Shown here: positions 48,501-58,607 of the stretch, piece after piece | Position numbering within the stretch: position 1 is the first letter of the stretch | How the letters are laid out: each line of letters begins with the position of its first letter | Origin: Wolfiporia cocos | Taxonomy: Eukaryota; Basidiomycota; Agaricomycetes; Polyporales; Phaeolaceae | DNA length: 64,000 nt | Reading direction: 5' to 3' | Assembly: GCA_029448655.1 (NCBI GenBank) | Contig: JACCLO010000002.1 | Coordinates: 248,001 to 312,000 of the forward strand | The notes under the pieces: model-generated | Databases searched by the model: none | The model's input: the letters and a program-made list of their open reading frames with translations, nothing else | Told to the model about the DNA's origin: nothing | Program-made: the position numbers and the translations under genes

Positions 48501-51449
48501 GGGGTAGTTGCCTATCAGACGGGATTTCCTCTACCGAGGTGGCTCAGCCGGGGTCGTAACCGGTGCCGTTTTCCTCTCGGAGTACTTTCCATAAGTTCTC
48601 AAAATGTTCCTCTTACTCTAGCCGTTCGAACTGTGACTGGTCGTATTATTGCTGTACGATCTGGTCCGCGAGTCGGTTCGATTATCCATGGGGTGTCGCT
48701 TTGGTTTCCTAAATGATCTATTCCGTTTCGAATCATTCAGTACGACTTTTAGTGTATGGACAGCGCGGAATGTTCCGTCGCACTGTCCCTTCACGTCCTT
48801 GCCAGTTAAGGCTATTCGGGACGTGGCGGGTTCAATCATTCCCATGGGTAGTACATGTGCTACTACCGGGGTACAATGTCCCTAGGGCCCGAAGGCGTAG
48901 TGTGACCTCCCCGCGGGGTAGGTCGGCATGCCCTAGCTTACGCCGTGTTGCAGTGGCGCAGTTTGTAGCGTAGGGGGTGTCATAAAAAATTCCACGTGCT
49001 CCTTTTCCGTTCCTGGTTTGGGGCACGCTTCATTGTAAATGTACGCCCTTTGTCTGGGTCGTACTGGATAAATTCCACGCGCCCGTGGTCTGGGTTCACG
49101 CTTCATATGTTATTGATCATGAGTCTGGGCGAGGCTGCCATTTCCCCTTGTCCAGACCCGTGGTACGTGCCGTGATGTTATCCCTTACTATTGAGGGTTG
49201 CATCGATTTTATTTTTTTATATAAAATATTAAGTGGGTGCGTATTACGCTGTTCCCCGAGGGTATATATTTTATTTCGTAACGGAGTCAAAGGGTGGAGT
49301 GCCCGTGGGCCATTCCTCCAAATGGAAAGTTCGTAGCGGGATGGTTTACCGCTAGGGTTCGTGACAGAGCGGAATGGTTCATCGCTCGGGGTTCGTGGTT
49401 TGCCCCATGGCAGAGTATAGTCCATGAATTAAAATAAGGGGCATACCTGGTTTGTGTGAGTCCGATACTAGCTTCCTAGGCTTTTTCCGTGAGCCGTTTC
49501 CTATTGGACGGAGTGCGTCCAGGCCCCGAGTTCCTCTCCGGAGTACTTGCTTTTGGTTACGTCGGTCTCGGGACAGACTGCCGGTGCCAGTCGGGTTCGA
49601 TGCCGGTTGTGGATGGATGTCGTGTTGTGGCGGACCAGGTACTTGTTCGGCGTCCGCGTGCTTGGTGTATCCCAGAGAGCTCGAAAGCTCGATCCTTCGT
49701 CCTCGCGTAGCGTAGCTTACTGCTTCCTCTCGCTCCGTCGGTCTCCTTCCTTTGTTGTCCAGTTTCTTCGTATACGTCTTTTTCCTATGTCCAGTTTGTA
49801 CATGTCCATCCCTACTCTTATTCGGGTTATGTTCCCCCTAGTAGGTACGCGGTTTCACAGCGTTGCTAGTCCTTAGCATACCGAGTGCTCAAGGGAGGCG
49901 CGGCCCCCAAGATGTTCACGGCAGCCTTGGATTTTGCGGTGCCGTCGGAGTGACCGGTGTGTACTTCCTACTTTTGGTCTTTTCGGGGTTACCGATGTAG
50001 AGTATATTGTTTGGGATATTTACAGTCCGTAGTATACATGGGCTAGTAACTACGTATAGTCGTTCGGCGTGCTCGGGAGTTTGTACCTCCTTTTCCCAAG
50101 CGCGGTGTAGTGCGTGGCGGCGTTGGCTGCGTAAAGTGCTGGTGAGGCTTTTCTACTTTACGAGCCGGTGTCGGATTCCGCTACGATGCAGGCCTTCTGT
50201 ATGAAGCAGGGAGTTGGGTACCCTTGCTGCCTAATTGACTGTGTATTGTGGACTGTGGATATGTCGGACTAGACGTTACGTCGGACGGGTTTATCAAGAA
50301 GGAATTTATTGCCTATCCTAAACGAGGGTGTATGTATCTCCTATAGCGGCCCCTGGCCTGCGGGGTACTCGGGGTCCAGTGGTGTTTCATCTTCGGGGTG
50401 ACCGCTTTCAATCTGCGGCACGGTTTGTCCCCCTAGGACTTTGGGTGCCACTGAGCCCTTCGCGCGGCCAGTCATGGTAGGGCGGCATGGAGACTTATTT
50501 GTTCTAGCCACGGCGTTCTTCGCGGCAATGTCCAAAAGAGAAATGTCCTGTGCCGGGGGCGACCAAGCCCAGTCTCCGGCGGTGTAACGAGTGTGTATGT
50601 ACTGAATTCCTACAGTACGCAAAGTGGAGTCGCGATCTTTTATTTTCCCCGTATATTTCAGAAGCGGCCCCCGCCCACTGTGGCATTCAGTCTATAACTG
50701 CTATCGGGGTGGAGCCTACAAACTTCCTACTCGTGGGTACTTTTTGATCCACTCTAATCTGTGTCCATCACTTTTCGGTGATGCGCCAAGAAACGCCAAG
50801 GGGTTTTCTTCCCAAGGCCGGCAAGAAAACACAGCCTCCGAATCCTCGTCCAGCCCCAGAGCTAATCCGGGATACCGGGGGATCGGGATCTATCCGCCTA
50901 TGTGATGGGGCGTGTAAAATTCTATAGTACATGCCAAGTGGCGTAATGGTACTGGCCGCTGTCTGGGCCCTTCAGCCGCTGGTTAGGCGCTGGGTTCTAT
51001 GGTAACCGGGGGGACTGTAATGTCCGTACAGTCGAGCCGATAATGGCCGTAAATAAGCAGGCGGTGCCCAGGTAGACTGCCAGCGGGCCCCTTAGCGCTT
51101 TTGATTATTATGCGCCGGGTACACGTCTACGCTGGTGGGGTTGTAACCCAAAGCCTTGGCGCCGCATTGCGCGACGCTGGCCCAGTAGTTCCCAGTCAAC
51201 GGCGGGAGAGGTCCCCCGCACGCCGCTCTACTGATCCCCAGATCCCAAATCCCTTAACCCTGGGATGCAACGGGTGTATGACCTTGACCCTGGTCGTCGG
51301 GTATAGTGCCCTTCCATCCCTGGGCGGCGGGGTAATTCCTCACGCCAGCGGGGTTACCGCATGACGGGCAGATGAGAAATGCACGTTGCCCCTCGTGCGC
51401 CGGGGTTGGGGAGTGGTGAACACCTCCCCGGGGGTTGAGACTTGTCTTA
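45511..51449 (-). other. Non-coding interior of the LARD-like element
   Basis: All six frames are densely stopped. The + strand is rich in T and G, with pyrimidine runs near 46495-46545. The right end carries CCCTTAACCCTGGG and GTATAGTGCCC, shared with 8754-9178, so a second member of the family exists in the window. No tRNA-complementary primer site was recognised beside 51449. Confidence 0.7.
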
Positions 51450-52370
51450 TGACACAAGCAACAAACTAGCACTCAACCGGGGGAAGGGGGCTCGCTCAAA
51501 GGCGCCTTCCAGGTCCCGGGACCACTAGCCGTCAAAGGCCAAGACAAGTCTGAGGTTTACGCTCAGGACTGTCTGGCATATATACTCCTAATGTATTTGT
51601 ACATGTTTGTGTACGGTGGCTCAGAGGCCTCTACGTACTGGTATCTAACTGGCTATGAGCTACGTGCCGGTAATGGCATCGGAGCGCTGGATGTCCATGG
51701 CGACGTAGCGTATAAGGGGCGGATCTAATGAGTAGCCAATCTGTCGGGTTCGATCGGTGGTTCTCGTCGATCGTGGATGCGCCGGTAATGGCGGGGTTCT
51801 AAGTCCGTGATCGGGCGTGGTCTGCCGCGATCGGGGTGTAGCGCTCTGTGACTGGTAGGGTTCTCAGTCGTGCAGAGCCTGGGGTTATTATCCCTGCCTG
51901 CTGTACTCGTAGGTCAGGGTGCGTACGGGGTATAGTATAATGTCTATGCCAGTAATGGCGAGTGTCCGTGCGGTAGGGACGCGAGGCGTTAGGTTTAGTG
52001 TTCGGGGTCACGTGCGAGTGTAGATCGTGCTCCTAGTCGGCGTGTAGCGTAGTGTGCGGTGGTTTAGCCTGATCTGTACAAGGCGTGCCATCGTGCTATC
52101 GTAGCCTATTGGACTTCTAGGGGTCGGCTCGTGACTCCGGAGTTTAGGGACTAGGCAGCGTATGGTCCTTGCTGCCGGGACTTGGACTGAGTTTAGGGTT
52201 AGACTGCTGGTGGCCTGCTAGTGCCCGTAGTGGCCTGTATAACGGAGGGCTTCTACTAGCGTTGCCGTGGGATTCCAGCTGGGCTCGGATAGAGTGCTGT
52301 AGCATGCTTATGGCGTGAATGGGGTGTCAACCTAGGGTGTATTACTAGGCTTTGAAATTGGCTTGTGACA
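51450..52370 (-). repeat. Right LTR (5' LTR in element orientation)
   Basis: Direct repeat of 44599-45510 with an extra 9 bases near 51485. It is followed by the second copy of GTATC and then by ATTAATCACTA, which continues the duplicated flank seen at 19970. Confidence 0.93.
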
Positions 52371-52396
52371 GTATCATTAATCACTACTAGGTTAAT

Positions 52397-53473
52397 TGAC
52401 ACAGATGGCTCTGTGGGACTCACCAAGCCAGTATCCTGCGATGAACTAGGCGACTTAGGTGAGGAAGAGGTTATCAGACGCAATAGGAGGTAGGAGGTTC
52501 TTCTACGGCGTACGCCGAGAAGAATAGAACTAAGGTTATAGGCCGTCAAGGCCCTACTTATATACACAAATATTACGGGTCATGTGCTACTGTATAGTGC
52601 ATGCCCGATAAGGAGTGTGGGCTTGGTTGCCATAAGGGCGACCAAGTGGTACGACTACTCTACAAAGGCCGTGACCCGCCGGTAATGGCCGAGCCAATGG
52701 TAAAGGAGAGAGCGTGTGGTCTCATCGTTAGATGGACATGTGAATGCGGGCGCAGCCCGGGTATAAGGGATGCCGGTTGCCGGATACCGTGAGGTATAAT
52801 GGCGATTGGCCGGTCATCGTGTGCTGACCAAGGCGGAACGCCGAGGTCGTAATGCTATTGGGCCAGCAGGCACCGTAGCATGTGATATGTCCGGTCCAGA
52901 TGGTTACCGGAACATATGGTGGTCTTAGCCGTGAGGCGAGGACCGGTGTTTGGGCAACGCCGTGATGGCAGAAGCCCGGGACTTGGAGAACGCCGAGTCC
53001 GTGGGATGGCCGAGAAGGCCGAGCCTATAGCGATATTGCCTTGATGCTAATATAGTGCTATTTGGCCGTGTTGCCATTATTATGTGAAGGCGTGGCGCGC
53101 CTGAGGTGCCATTGTGATCAAGGATCTTATGGCGATGGGAAGCCGTGAAGGCTGACCCAATAGTACAAGGCCGCGAGGCACTGTTTGTACATGTGGACAT
53201 TATTATGCGAGCGTGCCGCGCTCGGCCTATCATTATGATCTAAGATCTATGACGTGGCTGGTCTTGCTCTGACGGGCGAGACCATATGGTTTGGCGTTAG
53301 CCAAGCGTTAGCTTAGCGTGAGCCAAGGGTTACACTTAGCGTTAGCGAGGCGTGAGCCAAGCGTGAGCGTAAGCGTGAGTGGCGTAGACGACTTGTAGTT
53401 AGATGTATAAGTCCCAGGTAAATTGCTATAATCATAGGAAAAATGCTGTAAGCCCCAGATAAATCTGTGACAT
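52397..53473 (-). mobile_element. Solo LTR (1,077 bp)
   Basis: TGACACAG...CTGTGACA with the 5 bp duplication TTAAT at 52392-52396 and 53474-53478. It has a terminal stem (CACAGA/TCTGTG) and TATATAC near 52560. A tract of repeated GTTAGC/GTGAGCCAAGCG units lies at about 53295-53380. It is inserted exactly at the TTAA edge of the fold-back element. Confidence 0.92.
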
Positions 53474-53540
53474 TAATTACCCGTGGCTTCGCCACGGTCA
53501 CACTGCGTTTTCCATTTTAATATATTATTCCAATCCATGT

Positions 53541-53911
53541 TGTCACAAGCCGATTTTCTCCAACTAGCTTGCGACTAGGAACAACCCTTATCTTATCTAA
53601 GCGCCCGCCTATGCATCACGTGCAAGGGCCCCGAACACCCCACACGTGCCTACACAGACCCCGGACACCCTTGATGTGGCTCTACACCTACGATAGGGTT
53701 TACCATACTCTAAACGGTCTATCAGATTACGTAATACTGTATAGTAGCCAAACATGTACAAACAGTCTACGAGCATATATACCAGCCAGACGAGCAGGGA
53801 GCACCCCAGACTCGTCTTGGCCTTTGTTGCCTTGAGTAGCCTCAGACTAGGAATACGCTTCCACGCAAGTAATATTCCCCTGAGTAGTTGCTTGAGATAG
53901 CGCTTGTGTCA
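53541..53911 (+). mobile_element. Short solo LTR (371 bp) in left arm of fold-back element
   Basis: TGTCACAAGC...CTTGTGTCA with CATGT at 53536-53540 and 53912-53916. A stem-loop AGACGAG/CTCGTCT lies at 53788-53817 next to GCATATATACC. Confidence 0.9.
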
Positions 53912-54169
53912 CATGTGTGCCTACTTCAGATAATCTGGGGGTTTTTTTGGTGTTACCTGTGGATCCCCCATGAATCTCCTGTGCATTACCCATGGGTTTC
54001 CCAACTTCCCTCTTTTGTCTCTTGTCTCTGCCTGCTCAGCCACTTCTGACACCTCGCTGATCCTCGGTCTCATCGTCGCTTCCCTTGTAATACTGTGTAA
54101 TGTAGTGTCAAAATGTTCTTCAATCTTTTGGCAGGCATCTACAGCACAGGCCATTTATGTTACAAAAAT

Positions 54170-54870
54170 CCCCGTGGCATGAGGCATAAATCCCCATGGC
54201 ACAGGGCACAAATCCCTGTGGTGTGAGGCACAAATCCCCATGGTGTGGGGTATTTACATTACAAAATCCCCATGCCACAGGACACAAATCCCCATGGCAC
54301 GGAGCACAAATATCCATGGCACAGAGGACAAATCCCCGTGGCATGGGGCACAAATCCCTGTGGCATTGGGATGCAAATCCCTGTGGTATGGGGCACAAAT
54401 CCCCATGGCACAGGACACACAAATCCCTGTGGCATCGGCCACAAATCCCCATGGTGTAGGGTATTTACATTACAAAAATCCCCGTGGTGTAGGCATGAAT
54501 CCCTCCCCACGGCATGGGGCACAAATCCCTGTGGTGTGGGGTACAAATCCCCGTGGTGTGGGGTATTTACATTACAAAATCCCCATGCCACAGCACACAA
54601 ATCCCTGTGGCATGGGGCACAAGTCTCCATGGCACAGAGCAAAAATCCCCATGGTGTGGGGCACAAATCCCTGTGGTGTGGGGTACAAATCCCTATGGCA
54701 CGGGGTACAAATCCCCGTGGTGTGGGGTATTTACATTACAAAATCCCCATGCCACAGGACACAAATCCCTGTGGCATGGGCCACAAACCCCCATGGAATG
54801 TGCCACAAATCCCCGTGGTGTGGGGCACAAATCCCCGTGGTGCGGGGCACAAATCCCCGTGGTGCGGGGC
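54170..54870. repeat. Minisatellite, left arm (about 22 bp units)
   Basis: Roughly 30 units built on CACAAATCCCCGTGGCATGG, with CCRTGG as core and periodic variants containing TATTTACATTACAAAATCC. The unit length is close to 22, not a multiple of three, and the long frames across it are repeat artefacts. Confidence 0.9.
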
Positions 54871-55314
54871 AGGAACAGCGCGCGCACCTTGCAGGCGCCG
54901 GGCGTGGGAATCCACCGGCCAACTCCGCGGACGGCAGGCACCCTATCTAATGGGAGGAGGATCAACGACGCGCATGGACGCCACGTGGCAAACGTGCTCG
55001 CCATGTGCGCAAAACGCGAGCGACACGCGAGCGACACGCTAGCTGCATGCTAGCGACATGTGAGCGCCTACGGCGGGAGCTCCCATTATATTATGGATTG
55101 GTGCCACATTGGAGATCTGCTCTTATAATGGGAGCTCGCGCCGTAAGCGCTCGCGTGTAGCTAGCGTGCAGCTAGCGTGGACGCCACGTTTGCCGCGTGG
55201 CGTCCATGGGCGTCATTCCTGCTCCCATTAGATAGGGCGCCTGGCACTGGTGAATTCCCACGCCCAGCGCCTGCAAGGCGCGCTGCTAGCTCGCATTTTG
55301 CGCACTGTTCCTGC

Positions 55315-55500
55315 CCCGCACCACGGGGATTCATGCCATGGGGATTCGTACCCCACACCACAGGGATTTGTGGCCCATTCCATGGGGGTTTGTGGCCCAT
55401 GCCACAGGGATTTGTGTCCTGTGGCATGGGGATTTTGTAATGTAAATACCCCACACCATGGGGATTTGTACCCTGTGCCACAGGGATTTGCACCCCAATT
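55315..55500. repeat. Minisatellite, right arm, first part
   Basis: The same units on the opposite strand (CCACGGGGATTTGTGCC type). The array is interrupted by the solo LTR at 55501 and resumes at 56084. Confidence 0.9.
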
Positions 55501-56083
55501 TTTCACGGATATGCCCAGGGGGCTACTGTACGTCCCTCACTATTGGTTGTATGGGCGGCGCTAGGCGTACGCCGCTCCGCTACTCCTTAGTTACCTCCAC
55601 GTCGCGCTCATAGTATATGGATCACCTGACCGCCTGGTTAGCGCTGTAGGGTAGCGCGCGCCTCAGGTACGGACACATCACGGTCACAGTAGTTACATGT
55701 AGCGTCACTAGCACATGACCTGTTAGATACAGCGCACGGGCCTGTTCTTTAGGGTAGTACTAGCGTTGTCACCGCTCATGTATATATTACGGCGGATGGT
55801 GGCCTTACAGCCCCATCCTTAAGATTCTCGTCAATGCACGTCAAGTGCCTCTCTTACCACTAGCCTGTGTTGCTGCTGGCCCGGGGCCCACATCTCGTCT
55901 GCTAGTCTGTGAGTCAGCGACTTCGTCGTCTGGGGGCCTTAGGCGGCTGGGCACCTTAGGGATGGACCTATGAGTCCGCCTCTGGCTGTCCTATGAGTAC
56001 GGCGGCGCCGTTGTCTTACACCTATGCAGGTGTGTGAGGATCCCCCTGTTGCCAGGGTCGCACAGACTGGTAAGTCTGTGACA
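55501..56083 (+). mobile_element. Solo LTR (583 bp) in right minisatellite arm
   Basis: The left end TTTCACGG is an altered TGTCACGG; the right end is CTGTGACA. CAATT is duplicated at 55496-55500 and 56084-56088. The interior is the inverse of the solo LTR at 5121-5667 (for example GTAGGGTAGCGCGCGCCTCAG). Stem-loops lie at 55794-55818 and 56061-56080. Confidence 0.88.
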
Positions 56084-56400
56084 CAATTCCACAGGGATTT
56101 GTGCCATGTGCCATGGGGATTTGTGCCCTGTGCCACGGGGATTTTTGTAATGTAAATACCCTACACCATGGGGATTTGTGGCCCATGCCACAGGGATTTG
56201 TGTGTCCTGTGCCACGGGGATTTGTAGCCCATGCCACGGGGATTTGTGCTCTGTGCCATGGAGATTTTTGCCCCGTGCCACGGGGATTTGTGTCCTGTGG
56301 CACGGGGATTTTGTAATGTAAATACCCCACACCACGGGGATTCATGCCCCACACCACAGGGATCTGTGCCCTGTGCCATGGGGATTTTTGTAACATAAAT
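56084..56400. repeat. Minisatellite, right arm, second part
   Basis: Continuation of the inverted array, ending in GTAACATAAATGGCCTGTGC, the complement of the sequence at about 54143-54170 that borders the left array. Confidence 0.88.
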
Positions 56401-56968
56401 GGCCTGTGCTATAGATGCCTGCCAAAAGATTGCAAAACATTTTGACACCACATTACACAGTATCATATAATAAAGGGACGACCGTTGCGTGGGAACCGCC
56501 ATGTGCTTTTCCACGTGTGCCACGTGCTGTCTGTCGTCCCATAGGGCTCGCGCCACGGACCCGGGGAGTTGGCCAGTGGATTCCCACGCCCGGCGCCTGC
56601 AAGGCGCGTTCAAATACCTTCGACGAAAACTCGCGTTCCGCGCGTCCTCCCTGCGCTGTGCCACGGGGCTGTTGTAACGTAGATGGCCTGTACTGTAGAT
56701 ACACACGATAAATTCAGGGAGTTTTTTGAGGCACCACACAATGTTACAAGCGAAGCGACGACGACACCGAGCATCAGCGAGGTGGAGGAAGTGGCTGAGC
56801 GGGCAGAGAACGAAGGACAGGTGCAGCAGGGCGATCACACACCCTGGATGTTGGGTGGACTCATAATGTCTCCATTTAGTGTGTTTTTCCCTTATTCTAT
56901 TAGTTATCTCACTTAAGTGACAATTGATATTCGTGGCGAAGCCATGGGTAATTAAACTCGTTACAAGT

Positions 56969-57676
56969 TGTTACGGTTATTTTGATTTTTCGAATATCGA
57001 CAGAACTCACCACCGGGCGAATACGATACAGGGACTTGTTGCACAACCAGCCCCCCTGGCTACTCGTGATCTTACTGGGCGCATCCCCAGTTGTACTAGT
57101 CTATAGGGCTCGTTTCATCTTTGGCAGATCCAACCCTGCCACCGTTTCATGTTCATCGTTTATTAGTTGACAGATGGCGTTCAACCGCCATCATTCCTAT
57201 CTATCGTCTCAGATATATCACTCCATACTTATCAGATGTTTGGGACTATAGCGTAGATAGTATCCATGGCATCTGGGACAGACTTGACCCCTGAAACCTA
57301 GCGTAGTATATAAACTCATGTACTTACCGTCGAGGCTCTTCAGCTCGACCTTGTTGTATAAACAAGAAGTCTTATACTCGTTCTCAAACGTAGGAAACTA
57401 CGCTCAGTATTTCTCACTCGAGCAATCGAACGACTAAGTCCTCGAAGTGCACACTGACTTCTCGGACTTAGGCGAGTCTTATATTCTATTCGACTCGCAC
57501 TTGAACAGATTATATCCTCTAACGCGTATTGGATATTAACCGATCTCCTAAGGACTTCACTTAGGACCCGAAGGCATCTAACAGGTATTTGCCTTGCATA
57601 CGGCGACGTGCCTACGTGCAGAAGAACGATCTATATTCGCGACTCGAATATACAAACGGGTATCCGACCCGTAACA
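56969..57676 (+). repeat. 5' LTR of chromovirus copy 2
   Basis: 708 bp, TGTTACGG...CCCGTAACA, nearly identical to 6396-7102. The sequence after it, GAAGGTCGAGCTTATCACAC, should contain the primer-binding site but matches no tRNA end that I know. Confidence 0.95.
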
Positions 57677-57722
57677 GAAGGTCGAGCTTATCACACCCTC
57701 ACCTACCACGGTGTAAGGGCAC

Positions 57723-58607
57723 ATGATATTTGGACCAGAATTCCCAGCACGACTGATTGAACTCTTGCCCGAGGACATTCAGGGAGTCTACAGACTCAAC
57801 CAATACGAGTGGACTGACACCATTGGAGCCTTCCGTAACCACGGAGGAATTGTTGTCATCCCCAGAGAAGATAGGGCATCGAAGTGGGTACAAGTATACC
57901 CCTGCGCAGGAACGACCGCTTGGGAAATAACGCGTGAAGCGTTCGAACGATTCGGAGAAATCCCTCCGATGTCAACCGCGACGTTGACCGAAAACGAAAC
58001 CGAAACCATCAACAGAACCTTCGATGCCGATGGAAATACGAATCAGCCTTCGGGCGCCACAGGAATGGCAGGAATTGAGCGCATCGGAGATGATGGGAGA
58101 AATCCTGGAAACTTTACAGGAACAGTAACAGCCAGACCGGAGGACAGGACCCTCCAGGATTTGTATCTGCTTTTGCGCAGAGTGGGATTGGGCCTATGGC
58201 TGGAGGAACAGACCTCTTTGGAAATCCCCCACAGAACGCACCCGGAATGGGTAGCGGAGGAAATCCGTCTTGGACTAGCCCAAGCGGAGGAATGGGAACA
58301 ACAAACCCAGGAACATGGCTTTCAGGCCTATTTGGACGAACCTCCGCAGGTACAAGCGGAGGAGGACTGGAAGGAAACTTCGGACTCGGAGGAGGGAATG
58401 CCCCTCCTCCTGGAAGACTCGGAGGAGGAACCCCCGCGAACCCCGGAGGAGGAAACCCTGGAGGGAACCCAGGGAACCCCGGAGGAAACCCAGGAAACCC
58501 GGGTGGAGGATACCCTGGAGGAGGAGGACCCCCAGGAGGGCCTCCACCACCGAATGCGCCGCAGCCTCAACCTCCGGCGCCGAACCCGTACTACCGACCC
58601 CCAATGA
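57723..58607 (+). CDS. Leader ORF upstream of and overlapping Gag
   Basis: The ATG at 57723 opens a 294-codon frame beginning MIFGPEFPARLIELLPED. The first 120-150 codons read like real protein. The part after about 58190 is a Glu/Thr-rich reading of the repeat that encodes the Gly/Pro linker of Gag in another frame. Gag lies in the -1 frame and is open from about 58095. The two may be one protein joined by a -1 shift, or this copy may carry an indel. No domain recognised. Confidence 0.5.
   Translation: MIFGPEFPARLIELLPEDIQGVYRLNQYEWTDTIGAFRNHGGIVVIPREDRASKWVQVYPCAGTTAWEITREAFERFGEIPPMSTATLTENETETINRTFDADGNTNQPSGATGMAGIERIGDDGRNPGNFTGTVTARPEDRTLQDLYLLLRRVGLGLWLEEQTSLEIPHRTHPEWVAEEIRLGLAQAEEWEQQTQEHGFQAYLDEPPQVQAEEDWKETSDSEEGMPLLLEDSEEEPPRTPEEETLEGTQGTPEETQETRVEDTLEEEDPQEGLHHRMRRSLNLRRRTRTTDPQ

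Larger units (their letters stand above)
44599..52370 (-). mobile_element. 7.8 kb LTR retrotransposon without coding capacity (LARD-like)
   Basis: Direct LTRs at 44599-45510 (912 bp) and 51450-52370 (921 bp) differ by a 9 bp indel and a handful of substitutions. The duplication GTATC flanks the element at 44594-44598 and 52371-52375. Next to the left LTR the - strand reads AAAAGAGGGGG, a polypurine tract, so the element points to the left. The 5.9 kb interior has no open frame longer than about 130 codons and no motif I can recognise. Near-identical LTRs mean a recent insertion, so absence of genes is not due to age. It must have been moved by another element's proteins. Confidence 0.88.
53478..56951. 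mobile_element. Fold-back element with TTAA duplication and minisatellite arms
   Basis: The ends read TTACCCGTGGCTTCGCCACG and, inverted, TTACCCATGGCTTCGCCACG; each end is itself a hairpin (CGTGGC/GCCACG). TTAA flanks both (53474-53477 and 56952-56955). Inside, the left arm (about 53912-55090) and right arm (about 55120-56850) are inverted repeats around a centre near 55105. Each arm holds a minisatellite array and matching GC-rich blocks. Solo LTRs sit at 53541-53911 and 55501-56083. No transposase is present, so it is non-autonomous. TTAA sites suggest piggyBac- or Kolobok-like mobilisation (inference). Confidence 0.7.

Noticed and set aside
54240..55053. Long + strand open frames (up to 265 codons) of Lys-Ser-Pro-Trp-His type repeats
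   Set aside because: They are translations of the roughly 22 bp minisatellite in several frames and appear on both strands of both arms. There is no start context or domain.
54170..56400. Regular short repeats suggesting a CRISPR array
   Set aside because: The units are contiguous without unique spacers, the genome is eukaryotic, and the array is part of a fold-back element.
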